Assembly (NCBI GenBank): GCA_045534635.1
Contig: JAZSKB010000036.1
Span: 1 to 33,604 of the forward strand
Length of the DNA stretch: 33,604 bases
Origin: UBA1205 sp045534635
GTDB lineage: Bacteria > Bacteroidota > Bacteroidia > Bacteroidales > WCHB1-69
Reading direction: 5' to 3'
Position 1 is the first letter of the stretch. Each line of letters starts with the position of its first letter. Below the pieces are notes generated by a model. It did not search any database. It had not been told where the DNA came from and worked only from the letters and a program-made list of their open reading frames with translations. Position numbers and translations under genes: made by a program. Positions 1 to 8,368 of the stretch are shown here, piece after piece.

Positions 1-1
1 T

Positions 2-370
2 TCTCATTGGGAAGATTTTATAAAAGGACAAAAAAAGATTCACAAAGACGGAAACAATACGGAAAACCCTCGCACATTTATATGGGAAGAAGGAATGACT
101 TTAATAGCGTATTTTACTAAAGAAACCACAGGAATAGAAGAAGTTAGCCAAGTAAATAATGCTGTTCACTTGTATCCCAACCCAGCCCAAACAATGCTTA
201 CAATAGAAAATGCTACAGAAAATGTTCAAATATTTGATATAACTGGTCGTATGCTTATGAGCATAGAAAATAAAGAAACAAACTTGTTAGAAATCAATGT
301 TTCCAACTTGTCAAAAGGAATGTATTTTGTAAAAGTGGGCAACTATATCACCAAGTTTGTAAAAGAATAA
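2..370 (+). CDS. C-terminal part of a secreted protein with a T9SS type A sorting domain (5' partial)
   Basis: The reading frame is open from the first bases of the window, so the gene starts upstream and only its last 122 or so codons are here; the ATG at 95 is internal. The C-terminal 67 residues have the hallmarks of a T9SS type A sorting domain: LYPNPA, then FDITGR, then GMYFVKV and a basic end (FVKE). Such domains carry a protein already in the periplasm through the type IX machinery and are usually removed on export. The domain is about two thirds identical (45 of 67 positions, counted by eye) to the C-terminus of the giant LRR protein at 16177-21159, so both probably use the same secretion system. 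The passenger domain is outside the window, so function is unknown. Confidence 0.9.
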   Translation, partial: SHWEDFIKGQKKIHKDGNNTENPRTFIWEEGMTLIAYFTKETTGIEEVSQVNNAVHLYPNPAQTMLTIENATENVQIFDITGRMLMSIENKETNLLEINVSNLSKGMYFVKVGNYITKFVKE

Positions 371-398
371 TTTTTTAACGAATGTATATTTTCACTTC

Positions 399-430
399 AA
401 GCCCTGCAGCCTTGCGGGGCTTGTTTTTTG
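399..430 (+). terminator. Rho-independent terminator after the T9SS gene
   Basis: AAGCCC (399-404) pairs with GGGCTT (417-422). Three further pairs (405-407 with 414-416, one of them T-G) give a 9-bp stem and a 6-nt loop, followed by a T run at 424-429. It lies 29 bases after the stop codon. Confidence 0.85.
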
Positions 431-458
431 CAACATTGTTGCTTTTATATTTTTTTAT

Positions 459-637
459 CTTCGGTGTCTGAGCCTAAGTCGGGTGTCTGAGCCTGTCGAA
501 GACCCCGAAATTTATATGTTTTTATCTTCGGAGGTTGAGCCTGTCGAAACCTCCGTATTTTATATGTTTTTATCTTCGTTGTCTGAGCCTGTTGAAGACA
601 GCCGAAAGGATTTGCAATCCGCCTGAACGGCACATCC
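459..637. repeat. Cluster of extragenic palindromic repeats (GTCTGAGCCTGTCGAAGAC family)
   Basis: Three imperfect hairpin copies and one truncated copy stand in tandem, all sharing the loop-side sequence TGAGCCTGTCGAA: truncated at 459-480, then 480-507, 529-555 (stem CGGAGGTT/AACCTCCG) and 575-606. The stems differ but keep pairing, as expected of selection for a hairpin. A second motif, GGATTTGCAATCC (608-620), follows, and the same 13-mer recurs at 33573-33585. A perfect copy of the first element lies at 21317-21353. The intergenic stretch 371-765 holds this cluster, the terminator before it and the promoter after it. A 77-codon reverse frame across the cluster is translated repeat, not a gene. 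Confidence 0.85.
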
Positions 638-700
638 CTTTTTTTATTTTTATGACATTTTAAATAGAATTTTCCCAATAGAAACTTTTAATTTATAATA

Positions 701-732
701 TTTGTTCATTTGAAGAAAAAATGTTACCTTTG
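701..732 (+). promoter_or_regulatory. Bacteroidota-type promoter for the 766-3835 operon
   Basis: TTTG (701-704), 20-nt spacer, TACCTTTG (725-732). This matches the Bacteroidota primary sigma consensus TTTG/TAnnTTTG with ideal spacing. Predicted transcription start is near 738, giving a leader of about 28 nt before the ATG at 766. Confidence 0.8.
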
Positions 733-765
733 CAAAGGTAGTAGTTATTAATTTAAAATACAACT

Positions 766-1314
766 ATGAAGGACTTGTCGTTGCATATAATGGATATTCT
801 TCAAAATTCTACGCGTGCCAAAGCCACAAAGATAGAGTTTACAATAAATGAAGATACAAACAAAGATATATACGAACTTGTTTTTGTTGACAATGGTTGC
901 GGAATGACAGAAGAAATGGTCGCTCGAGTTACAGACCCGTTTTTTACAACACGTACAGTGCGAAAAGTCGGGTTAGGAATACCATTGTTGAAGCAAAATT
1001 GTGAAAGAACAGGAGGCAGTTTTCATATAAAATCACAATTGGGCAAAGGAACCAAAGTAAGTGCAATGTTTTCTCATTCAAATATAGACCGCCCTGCTTT
1101 GGGAGATATTGCTTCTACTATTGTTTTTACAGTCTCGGCAAATCCTGAAATTCATTTTATTTATACCCATAATCGCAATGGTCAACAATATATATTTGAT
1201 ACAGAAGAAGTTAATGCGATTTTGGAAGGAATGTCTATACAAAATCCAGAAATAATAAAATCTCTTATCGAATTGATAAGAGAAAATTTGAAAGATATGG
1301 GAGTAGAATTTTAA
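766..1314 (+). CDS. GHKL-fold ATP-binding protein (histidine kinase-like ATPase), stand-alone
   Basis: A 182-residue protein whose first 100 residues carry the GHKL/HATPase_c boxes in order: N box DILQN (10-14), G1 box DNGCGM (42-47), an F-box-like DPFFTTR (57-63), G2 box GLG (69-71) and G3 box GKGT (93-96). No DHp/HisKA dimerisation domain, sensor or membrane segment is visible, so it is not a normal sensor kinase. The remaining 80 residues are an uncharacterised C-terminal domain. Anti-sigma-like kinases and small ATP-binding proteins found beside redox genes in anaerobes have similar architecture. It is the first gene of an operon; nnr begins 5 nt after its stop. Binding of ATP is well supported by the motifs; the partner and the biological role are unknown. 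Confidence 0.85.
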   Translation: MKDLSLHIMDILQNSTRAKATKIEFTINEDTNKDIYELVFVDNGCGMTEEMVARVTDPFFTTRTVRKVGLGIPLLKQNCERTGGSFHIKSQLGKGTKVSAMFSHSNIDRPALGDIASTIVFTVSANPEIHFIYTHNRNGQQYIFDTEEVNAILEGMSIQNPEIIKSLIELIRENLKDMGVEF

Positions 1315-1319
1315 ATAAT

Positions 1320-2819
1320 ATGAAAATTCCAAATATAGCCCAAATTAGAAAATGTGACGCTTATACAATTGAAAATGAGCCAATTCTTTCAATAGATTTA
1401 ATGGAGCGTGCAGCAAAAACATGTTTTGAACATCTGACATCTTTATTTCAAAAAGAAACAACTTTTTTGATATTTTGTGGAATGGGTAACAATGGTGGAG
1501 ATGGTTTAGCACTTACAAGAATGTTGTTAGAAGCATCTTATCAAGCGAAAGCGATTGTTTTGTTTCATAAAGAAAATTTTTCTATAGATTGTCAAATTAA
1601 TTTTGAACGGCTTAAAAATCAATTTCCACAACAAATATTACAAGTTACTTCGTCGGAAGATATTCCAATTATTGACAGCGATGTTGTTGTTGATGCCATT
1701 TTAGGTAGTGGTTTGTATAGTGTAATAGATAATGATTTGATAAAGAAAGCAATAGCTCAAATTAATGAAAGTAAGGCTTTTGTATTTGCAATAGATATTC
1801 CAACTGGATTTTGGGTTGACAAATCAATGAAGGAAAATACGGTTGCAGTTTGTGCAGATTTTACACACACTTTTGCTTATCCGAAATTAGGATTTATGTT
1901 TGCTGAAAATTATCCTTATGTTGGAAATTGGAATTATTATGACATCGGTTTAGATGAAGGCTGTTGGGCAAATGAGCAATTTGAATATTTTGCAATAACA
2001 GATGATATTTTAAAATATTTTCCATTAAGAGAAAAATTTGTTCATAAAAATATTTATGGACATGGTTTGTTGATAGCGGGAAAAGAAGGAATGATGGGAG
2101 CAGCCGTTCTTGCAGCGAAAGCCGCTTTTAGAACAGGAATAGGCTTATTGACGGTTCATGTTCCGAAAATAGGTTATTCTATTGTTCAAACTTCTGTTAA
2201 TGAGGCTATTTGTGAAATTGATAAAGAAGAAAGCCTATTTTCTTCTGTAGAATTTTCCTCTTTGTCGAAATATACTGCTATTGCAGTCGGTCCAGGATTA
2301 GGAACAGAAAATTGTACTGCTCAAGGAATTAAACGTTTAATTGCAGATTATGGAGGAACTATTGTTTTTGATGCAGATGCTATTAATATTTTAGCACAAA
2401 ATAAAACATGGCTTAATTTTATTTCTCCCTATTGTATTTTTACACCACATATTAAAGAGTTTGAGCGTTTAACACGCAAAGCAACAGATAGTTATGATAG
2501 AATAGAGTTGCAGAAAGCCTTTTCGATTCGTTATAAGGTTATTGTTGTATTGAAAGGGGCACATACTTGTGTATCATTACCAGATGGAACTTGTTATTTC
2601 AATCTTAATGGAAATTCGGGAATGGCAACAGCGGGAAGTGGTGATGTGTTAACAGGAATTATTTTGTCTTTGCTTTGTCAAGGAGTAAGAGCCGATATTG
2701 CTGCTATGTTGGGTGTTTATTTGCATGGTCGTTCTGCTGATATTGCTCTTAGAAATCAATCGCAAGCCTCGTTAATCGCTTCGGATATTGTTGAAAACTT
2801 AAAAAATGTTTTAAAATGA
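1320..2819 (+). CDS. nnr: Bifunctional NAD(P)H-hydrate epimerase / ADP-dependent NAD(P)H-hydrate dehydratase
   Basis: Repairs NADHX and NADPHX, the hydrated and inactive forms of NAD(P)H: the N-terminal epimerase interconverts R and S forms and the C-terminal dehydratase restores NAD(P)H using ADP. The 499-residue length is usual for the fused enzyme. The YjeF N-type domain shows GMGNNGGDG (54-62), DAILGSGL (125-132, with the expected acidic residue) and AIDIPTGF (157-164). The ribokinase-like C-terminal domain shows VFDADAINIL and the signature AGSGD (438-442), whose Asp is the expected catalytic base. The next gene overlaps its stop by 4 nt (ATGA), so translation is probably coupled. A housekeeping metabolite-repair enzyme, cytosolic. 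Confidence 0.95.
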   Translation: MKIPNIAQIRKCDAYTIENEPILSIDLMERAAKTCFEHLTSLFQKETTFLIFCGMGNNGGDGLALTRMLLEASYQAKAIVLFHKENFSIDCQINFERLKNQFPQQILQVTSSEDIPIIDSDVVVDAILGSGLYSVIDNDLIKKAIAQINESKAFVFAIDIPTGFWVDKSMKENTVAVCADFTHTFAYPKLGFMFAENYPYVGNWNYYDIGLDEGCWANEQFEYFAITDDILKYFPLREKFVHKNIYGHGLLIAGKEGMMGAAVLAAKAAFRTGIGLLTVHVPKIGYSIVQTSVNEAICEIDKEESLFSSVEFSSLSKYTAIAVGPGLGTENCTAQGIKRLIADYGGTIVFDADAINILAQNKTWLNFISPYCIFTPHIKEFERLTRKATDSYDRIELQKAFSIRYKVIVVLKGAHTCVSLPDGTCYFNLNGNSGMATAGSGDVLTGIILSLLCQGVRADIAAMLGVYLHGRSADIALRNQSQASLIASDIVENLKNVLK

Positions 2820-3835
2820 CATTACAAGAACGAATTGATGCTTTTGTACAATTAGGTATTCAGTTGAAACAATATAACGCTGAATTAGAAGATATTATAG
2901 AATCAGAACAAAATTATAATCCTTGGTTTACTCCTTATTTTATTCGTTGTGCGATAAATGCTTTATCGGAAATGTTAGTCTCGGACAATTTATATCAATG
3001 GATTGATAAATATAAATCGATGATAACAATTCATCAATCGTCGAAGGTTGGAGTAATTTTAGCAGGAAATATACCAATGGTAGGATTTCATGATTTTTTG
3101 TCAGTGTTGTTGGTAGGAGATGTTTTTGTTGGAAAATTGTCATCGAAAGATAATCATTTATTACCTGCATTGTCTGCTATGTTAATCAAGATAAATGCTG
3201 ATTTTGAACCATATATTCAATTTACAGAAGATAAATTAGGAAAGGTAAATAAAATTATCGCAACAGGAGGAAGTGCAGCTTCTCAATATTTTTCTTATTA
3301 TTTTAAAACAATACCTTCAATTATTCGGTCTCATTGTAATAGTGTTGCACTATTGAATGGCAAAGAATCTGTACAAGAATTAAAAGCCTTGGCTGATGAT
3401 ATTATGCTTTATTTTGGATTGGGTTGTCGTTCAATTTCAAAATTATATGTGCCAGAAAATTATGATTTTACACCTCTTTTTCAAATTATTGATTCCTATC
3501 AAACAACAATAGGAATGCATCATAAATATTTAAATAATTTAGAATATCAAAAAACAATACATCTTTTAGATAGAATTCCTTTTTTGGACCAAGGTTTGTT
3601 GGTGGTAAAATCCTCACAAGAATTGTCTTCACCGATAGCGGTTTTGCATTATGAATATTATAAAGATATAGAGCAATGTAGCAAACAAATAAAAGCAATT
3701 GGAGAAGCGTTACAATGTGCGGTGAGCAATGCAATAGACGATAAGTTTTTTTTGCCACTTGGTTCGGCTCAATCTCCCAAGCCTTGGCAGTATGCAAATA
3801 ATATTGATACAATAAATTTTTTATTAGAAAAATGA
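2816..3835 (+). CDS. Acyl-CoA reductase-like protein (LuxC family)
   Basis: A 339-residue protein resembling the LuxC-type acyl-CoA reductases common in Bacteroidota. These share the aldehyde dehydrogenase fold and reduce acyl-CoA or acyl thioesters to aldehydes with NADPH. Visible features are a Rossmann-type stretch (VGVILAGNIPMVGFHD), the ATGGSAAS turn, CNSVALLNG, and FGLGCRS with Cys204, a plausible thioester-forming nucleophile by analogy with LuxC. There are no luxAB or luxDE neighbours, so luminescence is not implied and the true substrate is unknown. It overlaps nnr by 4 nt and is the last gene of the operon that starts at 766. The family call is fairly sure; the reaction is inferred. 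Confidence 0.75.
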   Translation: MTLQERIDAFVQLGIQLKQYNAELEDIIESEQNYNPWFTPYFIRCAINALSEMLVSDNLYQWIDKYKSMITIHQSSKVGVILAGNIPMVGFHDFLSVLLVGDVFVGKLSSKDNHLLPALSAMLIKINADFEPYIQFTEDKLGKVNKIIATGGSAASQYFSYYFKTIPSIIRSHCNSVALLNGKESVQELKALADDIMLYFGLGCRSISKLYVPENYDFTPLFQIIDSYQTTIGMHHKYLNNLEYQKTIHLLDRIPFLDQGLLVVKSSQELSSPIAVLHYEYYKDIEQCSKQIKAIGEALQCAVSNAIDDKFFLPLGSAQSPKPWQYANNIDTINFLLEK

Positions 3836-3885
3836 AAATATACTAAAATTGAGATATTTGCGTTTTATAAAGAATTAGAAAAAGT

Positions 3886-4851
3886 ATGCAACGGATAAGT
3901 TTGTTGTTTGGTTTATTAATGATATTGTTACCTATTAAGGCTCAACATAAGTCGGATTTTGCTATTTTAGAAGATTCTATTATCCAAATCCACAAAAGTA
4001 TGTTGTCAGAGCCTCGTATGGAGATACGTTATCAAAAAAATGAACAATTGCTTTATCTGATAGAGGAAGTATTGAATAAAAAAAATTCTTTTTCTTATAA
4101 ATTCGATTCTTTGAAAACAATATCTGTGTTAACTTCACCAAACAAAAAGGTGCGTATTTTTACTTGGTATTTAATTGATGACAGAAACAATTGTGAATAT
4201 TTTGGATTTTTACAGACCTACAACGAACAAAGTAATCGTTATATGCTCTATCCTTTGATAGATAAAAGCAAAAGAATACAAAATCCTGTTTCTCAAAAAT
4301 TGACACACAATACTTGGTATGGAGCAAGATATTATCGTATTATAGAAACAAAGTCATCGGAAAGGGTTTATTATACGCTTTTAGGCTGGAATGGAGGTGA
4401 TGTATTTTCACAATTTAAAGTCATAGATGTTTTAACTATCAGTGAAAAAGGTGTACCAACTTTTGGTGCACCAATATTTAGAAATTACAGTAAATCAAAA
4501 CATTATCGCATACTTTTTCAGTATGCAAAAAATGCAAGTTTGCATTTAGATTATGGAAAAGGTTATTTTTCACAACGTTCTGACAAAAAAGATAAAAAAA
4601 CAAAACGATATACTTACGATACCATTCCTGAAAATATGCTTATTTTCAATAGGTTGATACCTATGGACGAATCGTTGGTGGGTATTCCGCAATATTATGT
4701 TCCAGAAACAACTTTAAATGATGCATTTATAGAAAAAGATGGGCGTTGGCAATTTAAATCTGGTGTTCAAGGGAGAAACGAAGATAATCTGCAAACGCTA
4801 TCTCCGCGAAGTGAACGAATACAAGTTCGTTCCTATTATAAATCAAAATAA
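3886..4851 (+). CDS. Secreted protein of unknown function
   Basis: 321 residues with a clear signal peptide (short basic start, hydrophobic core LLFGLLMILL, cleavage after the Ala of IKAQ). The mature part has no motif I recognise. It is rich in aromatic and basic residues, with a central stretch (about 135-200) of likely beta strands around NTWYGARYYRI and YYTLLGWNGGD. Its usual length and the lack of a sorting domain suggest a periplasmic or lipid-free envelope protein. It stands alone: 50 nt downstream of the preceding operon, and its stop lies 2 nt from the stop of the convergent radical SAM gene. Only a weak -7-like GATATTTG (3853-3860) is seen upstream, so read-through from the operon is possible. 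Confidence 0.75.
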   Translation: MQRISLLFGLLMILLPIKAQHKSDFAILEDSIIQIHKSMLSEPRMEIRYQKNEQLLYLIEEVLNKKNSFSYKFDSLKTISVLTSPNKKVRIFTWYLIDDRNNCEYFGFLQTYNEQSNRYMLYPLIDKSKRIQNPVSQKLTHNTWYGARYYRIIETKSSERVYYTLLGWNGGDVFSQFKVIDVLTISEKGVPTFGAPIFRNYSKSKHYRILFQYAKNASLHLDYGKGYFSQRSDKKDKKTKRYTYDTIPENMLIFNRLIPMDESLVGIPQYYVPETTLNDAFIEKDGRWQFKSGVQGRNEDNLQTLSPRSERIQVRSYYKSK

Positions 4852-4853
4852 AA

Positions 4854-6611
4854 TTAGTATTTATTTGATTTATAGTTAAAAAACTGCATATTTTGTCTTT
4901 TTTTCTTTTGAATATCTCGCTCGCAAAATATTTTTTTTCCGCTGTAAGGGTCTATTCCTGAATAATATATTGTAGAGGAAAGTGTCATTGGTGTTGGTGT
5001 AAAATCTTGTACTTGTTCTAAACGAAAACCAATATTTTTCATTTGTTTCGACAATGCTTGCATATCATTGAAAGTGCAACCCGGATGAGAAGATATAAAA
5101 TAGGGGATTAATTGTTGGTTGAGATTGTATTTTTTGTTTATTTGGTCGAAACGTTGTTTAAATTGTAAAAAATTGTCGAAAGAAGGTTTTCTTATTAAGT
5201 CAAGTATATGATTTTCAGTGTGTTCTGGTGCTACTTTTAATCTTCCAGAAACGTGTTTTACTATCAATTCTTCGCAATATTGGTCAATAGCATAATTTTT
5301 ATTAAGTGTTTTATTGTTACAAAGTAACAAATCGTAACGGATTCCGCTTCCTATGGTGATTTTTTTGATTTTATCTATTTTTTCAACTTTATGATATAAA
5401 TTCAATAGGGGATTGTGGTTAAAATTAAGATTTTTGCATTTATTAGGAAATATACACGATGCTCGGGAACAAGTTTTACAAATATGTTCGTCAATTCCTT
5501 TCATTTGGTACATATTGGCAGAAGGACCTCCTAAATCGCTGATATAACCTTTGAAATAGGGCATTTGTGTTATTTTTTTTACTTCGTTGATAATAGATTG
5601 TTCGCTACGGCTGCAAATTGTTTTGCCTTGATGAGCAGAAATGGTACAAAAACTACATCCACCGAAGCAACCTCGATGAATATTGACAGAATTTTGTATC
5701 ATGATAAAGGCAGGAATTTCGCCTCGTTTGGCGTATCGTGGGTGAGGTAAACGAGTAAATGGTAAATCGTAAATAGCATCTAAATCTTGTTGATTTATAG
5801 GAGGATATGGCGGATTTACTACAATATCTCCGCTGATACTTGGCTCAACGAGTCGTTTAGAAATTTGTTTATTAGATTCTATTTCAATCAATTTAAAATT
5901 GTGTGCAAAAGATGTTTTCGATTGTTTACATATTGAAAAACTATGTAAAAATATTGTATCATCATTTTTTTGAACTTTGCGACTTTTGTCTAAATAAGCA
6001 ATTTGAGGAAGATGATAAAAATCAGTTGCTTTTGCATTGGGATGTTCTCGAAAAATATTTAAAATCGCTTTGATAGATTGTTCTCCCATTCCGTAGGAAA
6101 GCAAATCGGCAGGGCAAGTTTCTAAAATACTTGGCATCAACGTATCTGACCAATAATCGTAGTGTGTCAATCGGCGTAATGAGGCTTCAATTCCTCCAAT
6201 AATAATAAGACTATCGGGATATAAATTACGGACAATTTTTGTATAAACACTTACTGCATAATCGGGACGAAATCCGCTGACATTGCCTGCTGTGTAAGCA
6301 TCGGTAGAGCGTAAACGTTTGGCTGCAGTATAATGATTGACCATTGAATCCATACTCCCTGAATTGATACCAAAAAATAAACGTGGACAACCAAACTTTT
6401 TAAAATCTCGCAAATCGTCTCGCCAATTTGGTTGTGCAATAATGCCAACTTTAAAACCTTCTTTTTCTATTATTCTGCCTATAATCGCTGTTCCGAAAGA
6501 TGGATGGTCTATATATGCGTCTCCTGTAATAAGAACAACATCTAATTCTTGCCAACCTCTAATTTCAAGTTCTTTTTTGCTCAACGGCAACCATTGTTTT
6601 AAGTCGCTCAT
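4854..6611 (-). CDS. YgiQ family radical SAM protein
   Basis: 585 residues, close to the usual YgiQ (UPF0313) length. The N-terminus has the family pattern (LPLSKKELEIRGW, DVVLITGDAYIDHPSFG), a B12-binding-like region. The radical SAM core contains the CxxxCxxC cluster CFGGCSFC with Cys315, Cys319 and Cys322, which would hold a 4Fe-4S cluster and S-adenosylmethionine. A later Cys-rich stretch (CKTCSRASCIFPNKC) is also typical of the family and may bind another cluster. The substrate of YgiQ is not established. It is the last gene of the reverse operon, starting 9 nt after the glycosyltransferase stop, and converges on the gene at 3886 with a 2-nt gap. Confidence 0.92.
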   Translation of the reverse strand: MSDLKQWLPLSKKELEIRGWQELDVVLITGDAYIDHPSFGTAIIGRIIEKEGFKVGIIAQPNWRDDLRDFKKFGCPRLFFGINSGSMDSMVNHYTAAKRLRSTDAYTAGNVSGFRPDYAVSVYTKIVRNLYPDSLIIIGGIEASLRRLTHYDYWSDTLMPSILETCPADLLSYGMGEQSIKAILNIFREHPNAKATDFYHLPQIAYLDKSRKVQKNDDTIFLHSFSICKQSKTSFAHNFKLIEIESNKQISKRLVEPSISGDIVVNPPYPPINQQDLDAIYDLPFTRLPHPRYAKRGEIPAFIMIQNSVNIHRGCFGGCSFCTISAHQGKTICSRSEQSIINEVKKITQMPYFKGYISDLGGPSANMYQMKGIDEHICKTCSRASCIFPNKCKNLNFNHNPLLNLYHKVEKIDKIKKITIGSGIRYDLLLCNNKTLNKNYAIDQYCEELIVKHVSGRLKVAPEHTENHILDLIRKPSFDNFLQFKQRFDQINKKYNLNQQLIPYFISSHPGCTFNDMQALSKQMKNIGFRLEQVQDFTPTPMTLSSTIYYSGIDPYSGKKIFCERDIQKKKRQNMQFFNYKSNKY

Positions 6612-6620
6612 TGTATTTGA

Positions 6621-7547
6621 TTATAAATTAGAATCTTGGTATTTTTTTCTGCGTACGATATAAGATAAATAGCCCAATTTGTATAAATTGAACAATGTTA
6701 AATTGGGGTGTTTACTTTTGAAATTGCTTTCCATTAAGGAACGGAATATCCGATAGAATAGGGAACAAAGCCAAATTGTATAAGTTTTTTCTAATATAGA
6801 ATAGTATTGAAGTAAACGTATATATTGAATAAGTTGTTCTCTATCTTCGTAGCTATCAAGTAAAATTTTTAGGTTTTCCACCCCTTGACGTGTTTTTTTG
6901 ATATAAGTAATATTGTTATCTATACCGATATGATATAAAGGATTGTCTATGTGTGTAATATGACAATTTCTTTTTTGTAATTCTAATCCAAAAATAGTAT
7001 CTTCGTGTCCATAACTTTTCAACAATTCGTTAAAACGAATAGACCAAAATAAATCTCTGTCAATAAGAAAGTTAAATGTAAAGAATTTTGTTTTTTTGGC
7101 TTTGTTGCGTTCTGCTGCCGATTGAGTTTCGCATTTTACGCCATAAATCCAACGAAGATAACTATCGGTAGCGGGTTTTTCTGGTTTGTATGCTGTTCCG
7201 CCACAAACGACTATGTTTTTTTCTTTACAATAAGGGATATAACGTTCAATAAATTTATCATCAATAGGTTCGCTATCGCAATCAAGAAATAAAAGATGAT
7301 TGTATTTTGCTTCTCCTGCCAAAAAATTTCTTGCAACGGCTCGTCCTGCTTTGGTAGGTAATTCAAATATGGTTACATTCGATAATTCTTTAAGACAACG
7401 ATTCCCTTCGCTTAATTGTGTATTGTCAGAAGCATCGTCTAAAAGTAATATTTCATATTCTATGCCAGCAGAAAGGGCTTGTTGGTGCAATTGTTGCACT
7501 AATAAACGTGCGTCGTAATTGTATATTGGAATTAATATCGATAGCAT
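6621..7547 (-). CDS. Family 2 glycosyltransferase
   Basis: 308 residues of the GT-A fold. The N-terminus LSILIPIYN is the usual nucleotide-binding strand, followed by LLLDDAS (Asp37, Asp38) and the metal-binding DxD-type motif LDCDSEP (Asp89, Asp91). GHEDTIFGLEL, with the ED pair, is the probable catalytic base region. No clear membrane span is seen, although the C-terminal 80 residues are basic and hydrophobic and may sit on the membrane. It transfers a sugar to an unknown acceptor. It starts 5 nt after the ftsE-like gene ends and is followed closely by ygiQ, so the three are probably co-transcribed from the promoter at 8311. Confidence 0.9.
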   Translation of the reverse strand: MLSILIPIYNYDARLLVQQLHQQALSAGIEYEILLLDDASDNTQLSEGNRCLKELSNVTIFELPTKAGRAVARNFLAGEAKYNHLLFLDCDSEPIDDKFIERYIPYCKEKNIVVCGGTAYKPEKPATDSYLRWIYGVKCETQSAAERNKAKKTKFFTFNFLIDRDLFWSIRFNELLKSYGHEDTIFGLELQKRNCHITHIDNPLYHIGIDNNITYIKKTRQGVENLKILLDSYEDREQLIQYIRLLQYYSILEKTYTIWLCSLFYRIFRSLMESNFKSKHPNLTLFNLYKLGYLSYIVRRKKYQDSNL

Positions 7548-7552
7548 AATGA

Positions 7553-8281
7553 TTATTCAATAAGTTTTCCATTTTCGATTTTTAAAACACGAGATGGAAT
7601 TTGATTAATGATTAAATAGTCGTGAGTTGCAATAAGAACGGCGGTTCCTTTTTGTGCAATATCGCGGAAAAGTGCAAAAATATCATAAGAGGTTTCTGGG
7701 TCTAAATTTCCTGTTGGTTCATCTGCCAAAATGATTTCAGGTGTATTGACTAAGGCTCTTGCTATACATACTCTTTGTTGTTCGCCTCCAGATAGTTGAT
7801 GTGGCATTTTATGGCTTTTGGTTTCTAAACCGACCATGGTAAGCACTTCTACTATACGTTCGTGGGCTAAATTTTTGTTTTTCCAACCTGTAACTCGGGT
7901 TACAAATTTAAGATTATCGTAAACGCTGCGGTCTTGTAATAGTTGAAAATCTTGAAATACTATACCTAATTTACGGCGTAATGCTTGTATTTTCTTCGAT
8001 TTAATTTTGTTTAGGTTGAAGCCTGCAACATTGACTTCGCCATTTGTTGGAGGAACATCTCCATAGAGCAATTTTAGAAGGTTGCTTTTGCCTGAACCGG
8101 TTTTACCTACCATATATACCAATTCTCCTTCGGTTATGTTTAATGATATATCATTGAGTATCAAACTTTTGCCTTGATAAATATCGGTATGGCTTACATG
8201 AATAACCGTTTTAGGAGTTGTTATTTGATTGTCTGTTACGTCTTCTTTTATTGTCTCTATGTTGTTATTGATATCTTCCAT
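7553..8281 (-). CDS. FtsE-like ABC transporter ATP-binding protein
   Basis: 242 residues forming one complete ABC ATPase: Walker A GKTGSGKS (59-66), Q-loop VFQDFQ, signature LSGGEQQR (163-170), Walker B ILADEP (184-189) and switch His220 in ATHD. The sequence resembles FtsE, which with the membrane protein FtsX forms a complex that activates peptidoglycan hydrolases during division. No ftsX is adjacent; the next gene is a glycosyltransferase, so FtsX must be elsewhere if this is true FtsE. LolD/MacB-type ATPases are the main alternative. About 25 polar residues precede the domain, which is a little longer than usual. Only one ATG is possible, 30 nt downstream of a good -7 element. Confidence 0.85.
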   Translation of the reverse strand: MEDINNNIETIKEDVTDNQITTPKTVIHVSHTDIYQGKSLILNDISLNITEGELVYMVGKTGSGKSNLLKLLYGDVPPTNGEVNVAGFNLNKIKSKKIQALRRKLGIVFQDFQLLQDRSVYDNLKFVTRVTGWKNKNLAHERIVEVLTMVGLETKSHKMPHQLSGGEQQRVCIARALVNTPEIILADEPTGNLDPETSYDIFALFRDIAQKGTAVLIATHDYLIINQIPSRVLKIENGKLIE

Positions 8282-8293
8282 AATGAAATCTGT

Positions 8294-8363
8294 CTAAATA
8301 CAATAATCTGCAAAGATAACATTTTTTTTGTTATATTTGTGAGGATTTGATAAATTGAAATTT
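8294..8363. repeat. 70-bp direct repeat, copy 1 (promoter-bearing, upstream of ftsE-like gene)
   Basis: Runs from CTAAATACAATAATC to TTGATAAATTGAAATTT. It aligns with 9013-9081 with four substitutions and one indel in a T run. Both copies carry the -7 element in reverse orientation. They flank the cyclophilin-like gene exactly. Confidence 0.9.
8311..8318 (-). promoter_or_regulatory. -7 promoter element for the ftsE-GT-ygiQ operon
   Basis: CAAAGATA on the plus strand, i.e. TATCTTTG reading toward the ftsE-like gene. Transcription would begin about 24 nt before its ATG. No clear TTTG is seen at -33. Confidence 0.65.
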
Positions 8364-8368
8364 TTCGT

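Noticed and set aside
445..678. 77-codon reverse reading frame
   Set aside because: It is a translation of the extragenic palindrome cluster (repeated RQAQPPKIKTYKF-like phrases); no start signal and no independent support.
7553..8281. Firm naming of the ABC ATPase as ftsE
   Set aside because: No ftsX is adjacent and LolD/MacB-type ATPases look similar, so the gene symbol was withheld.
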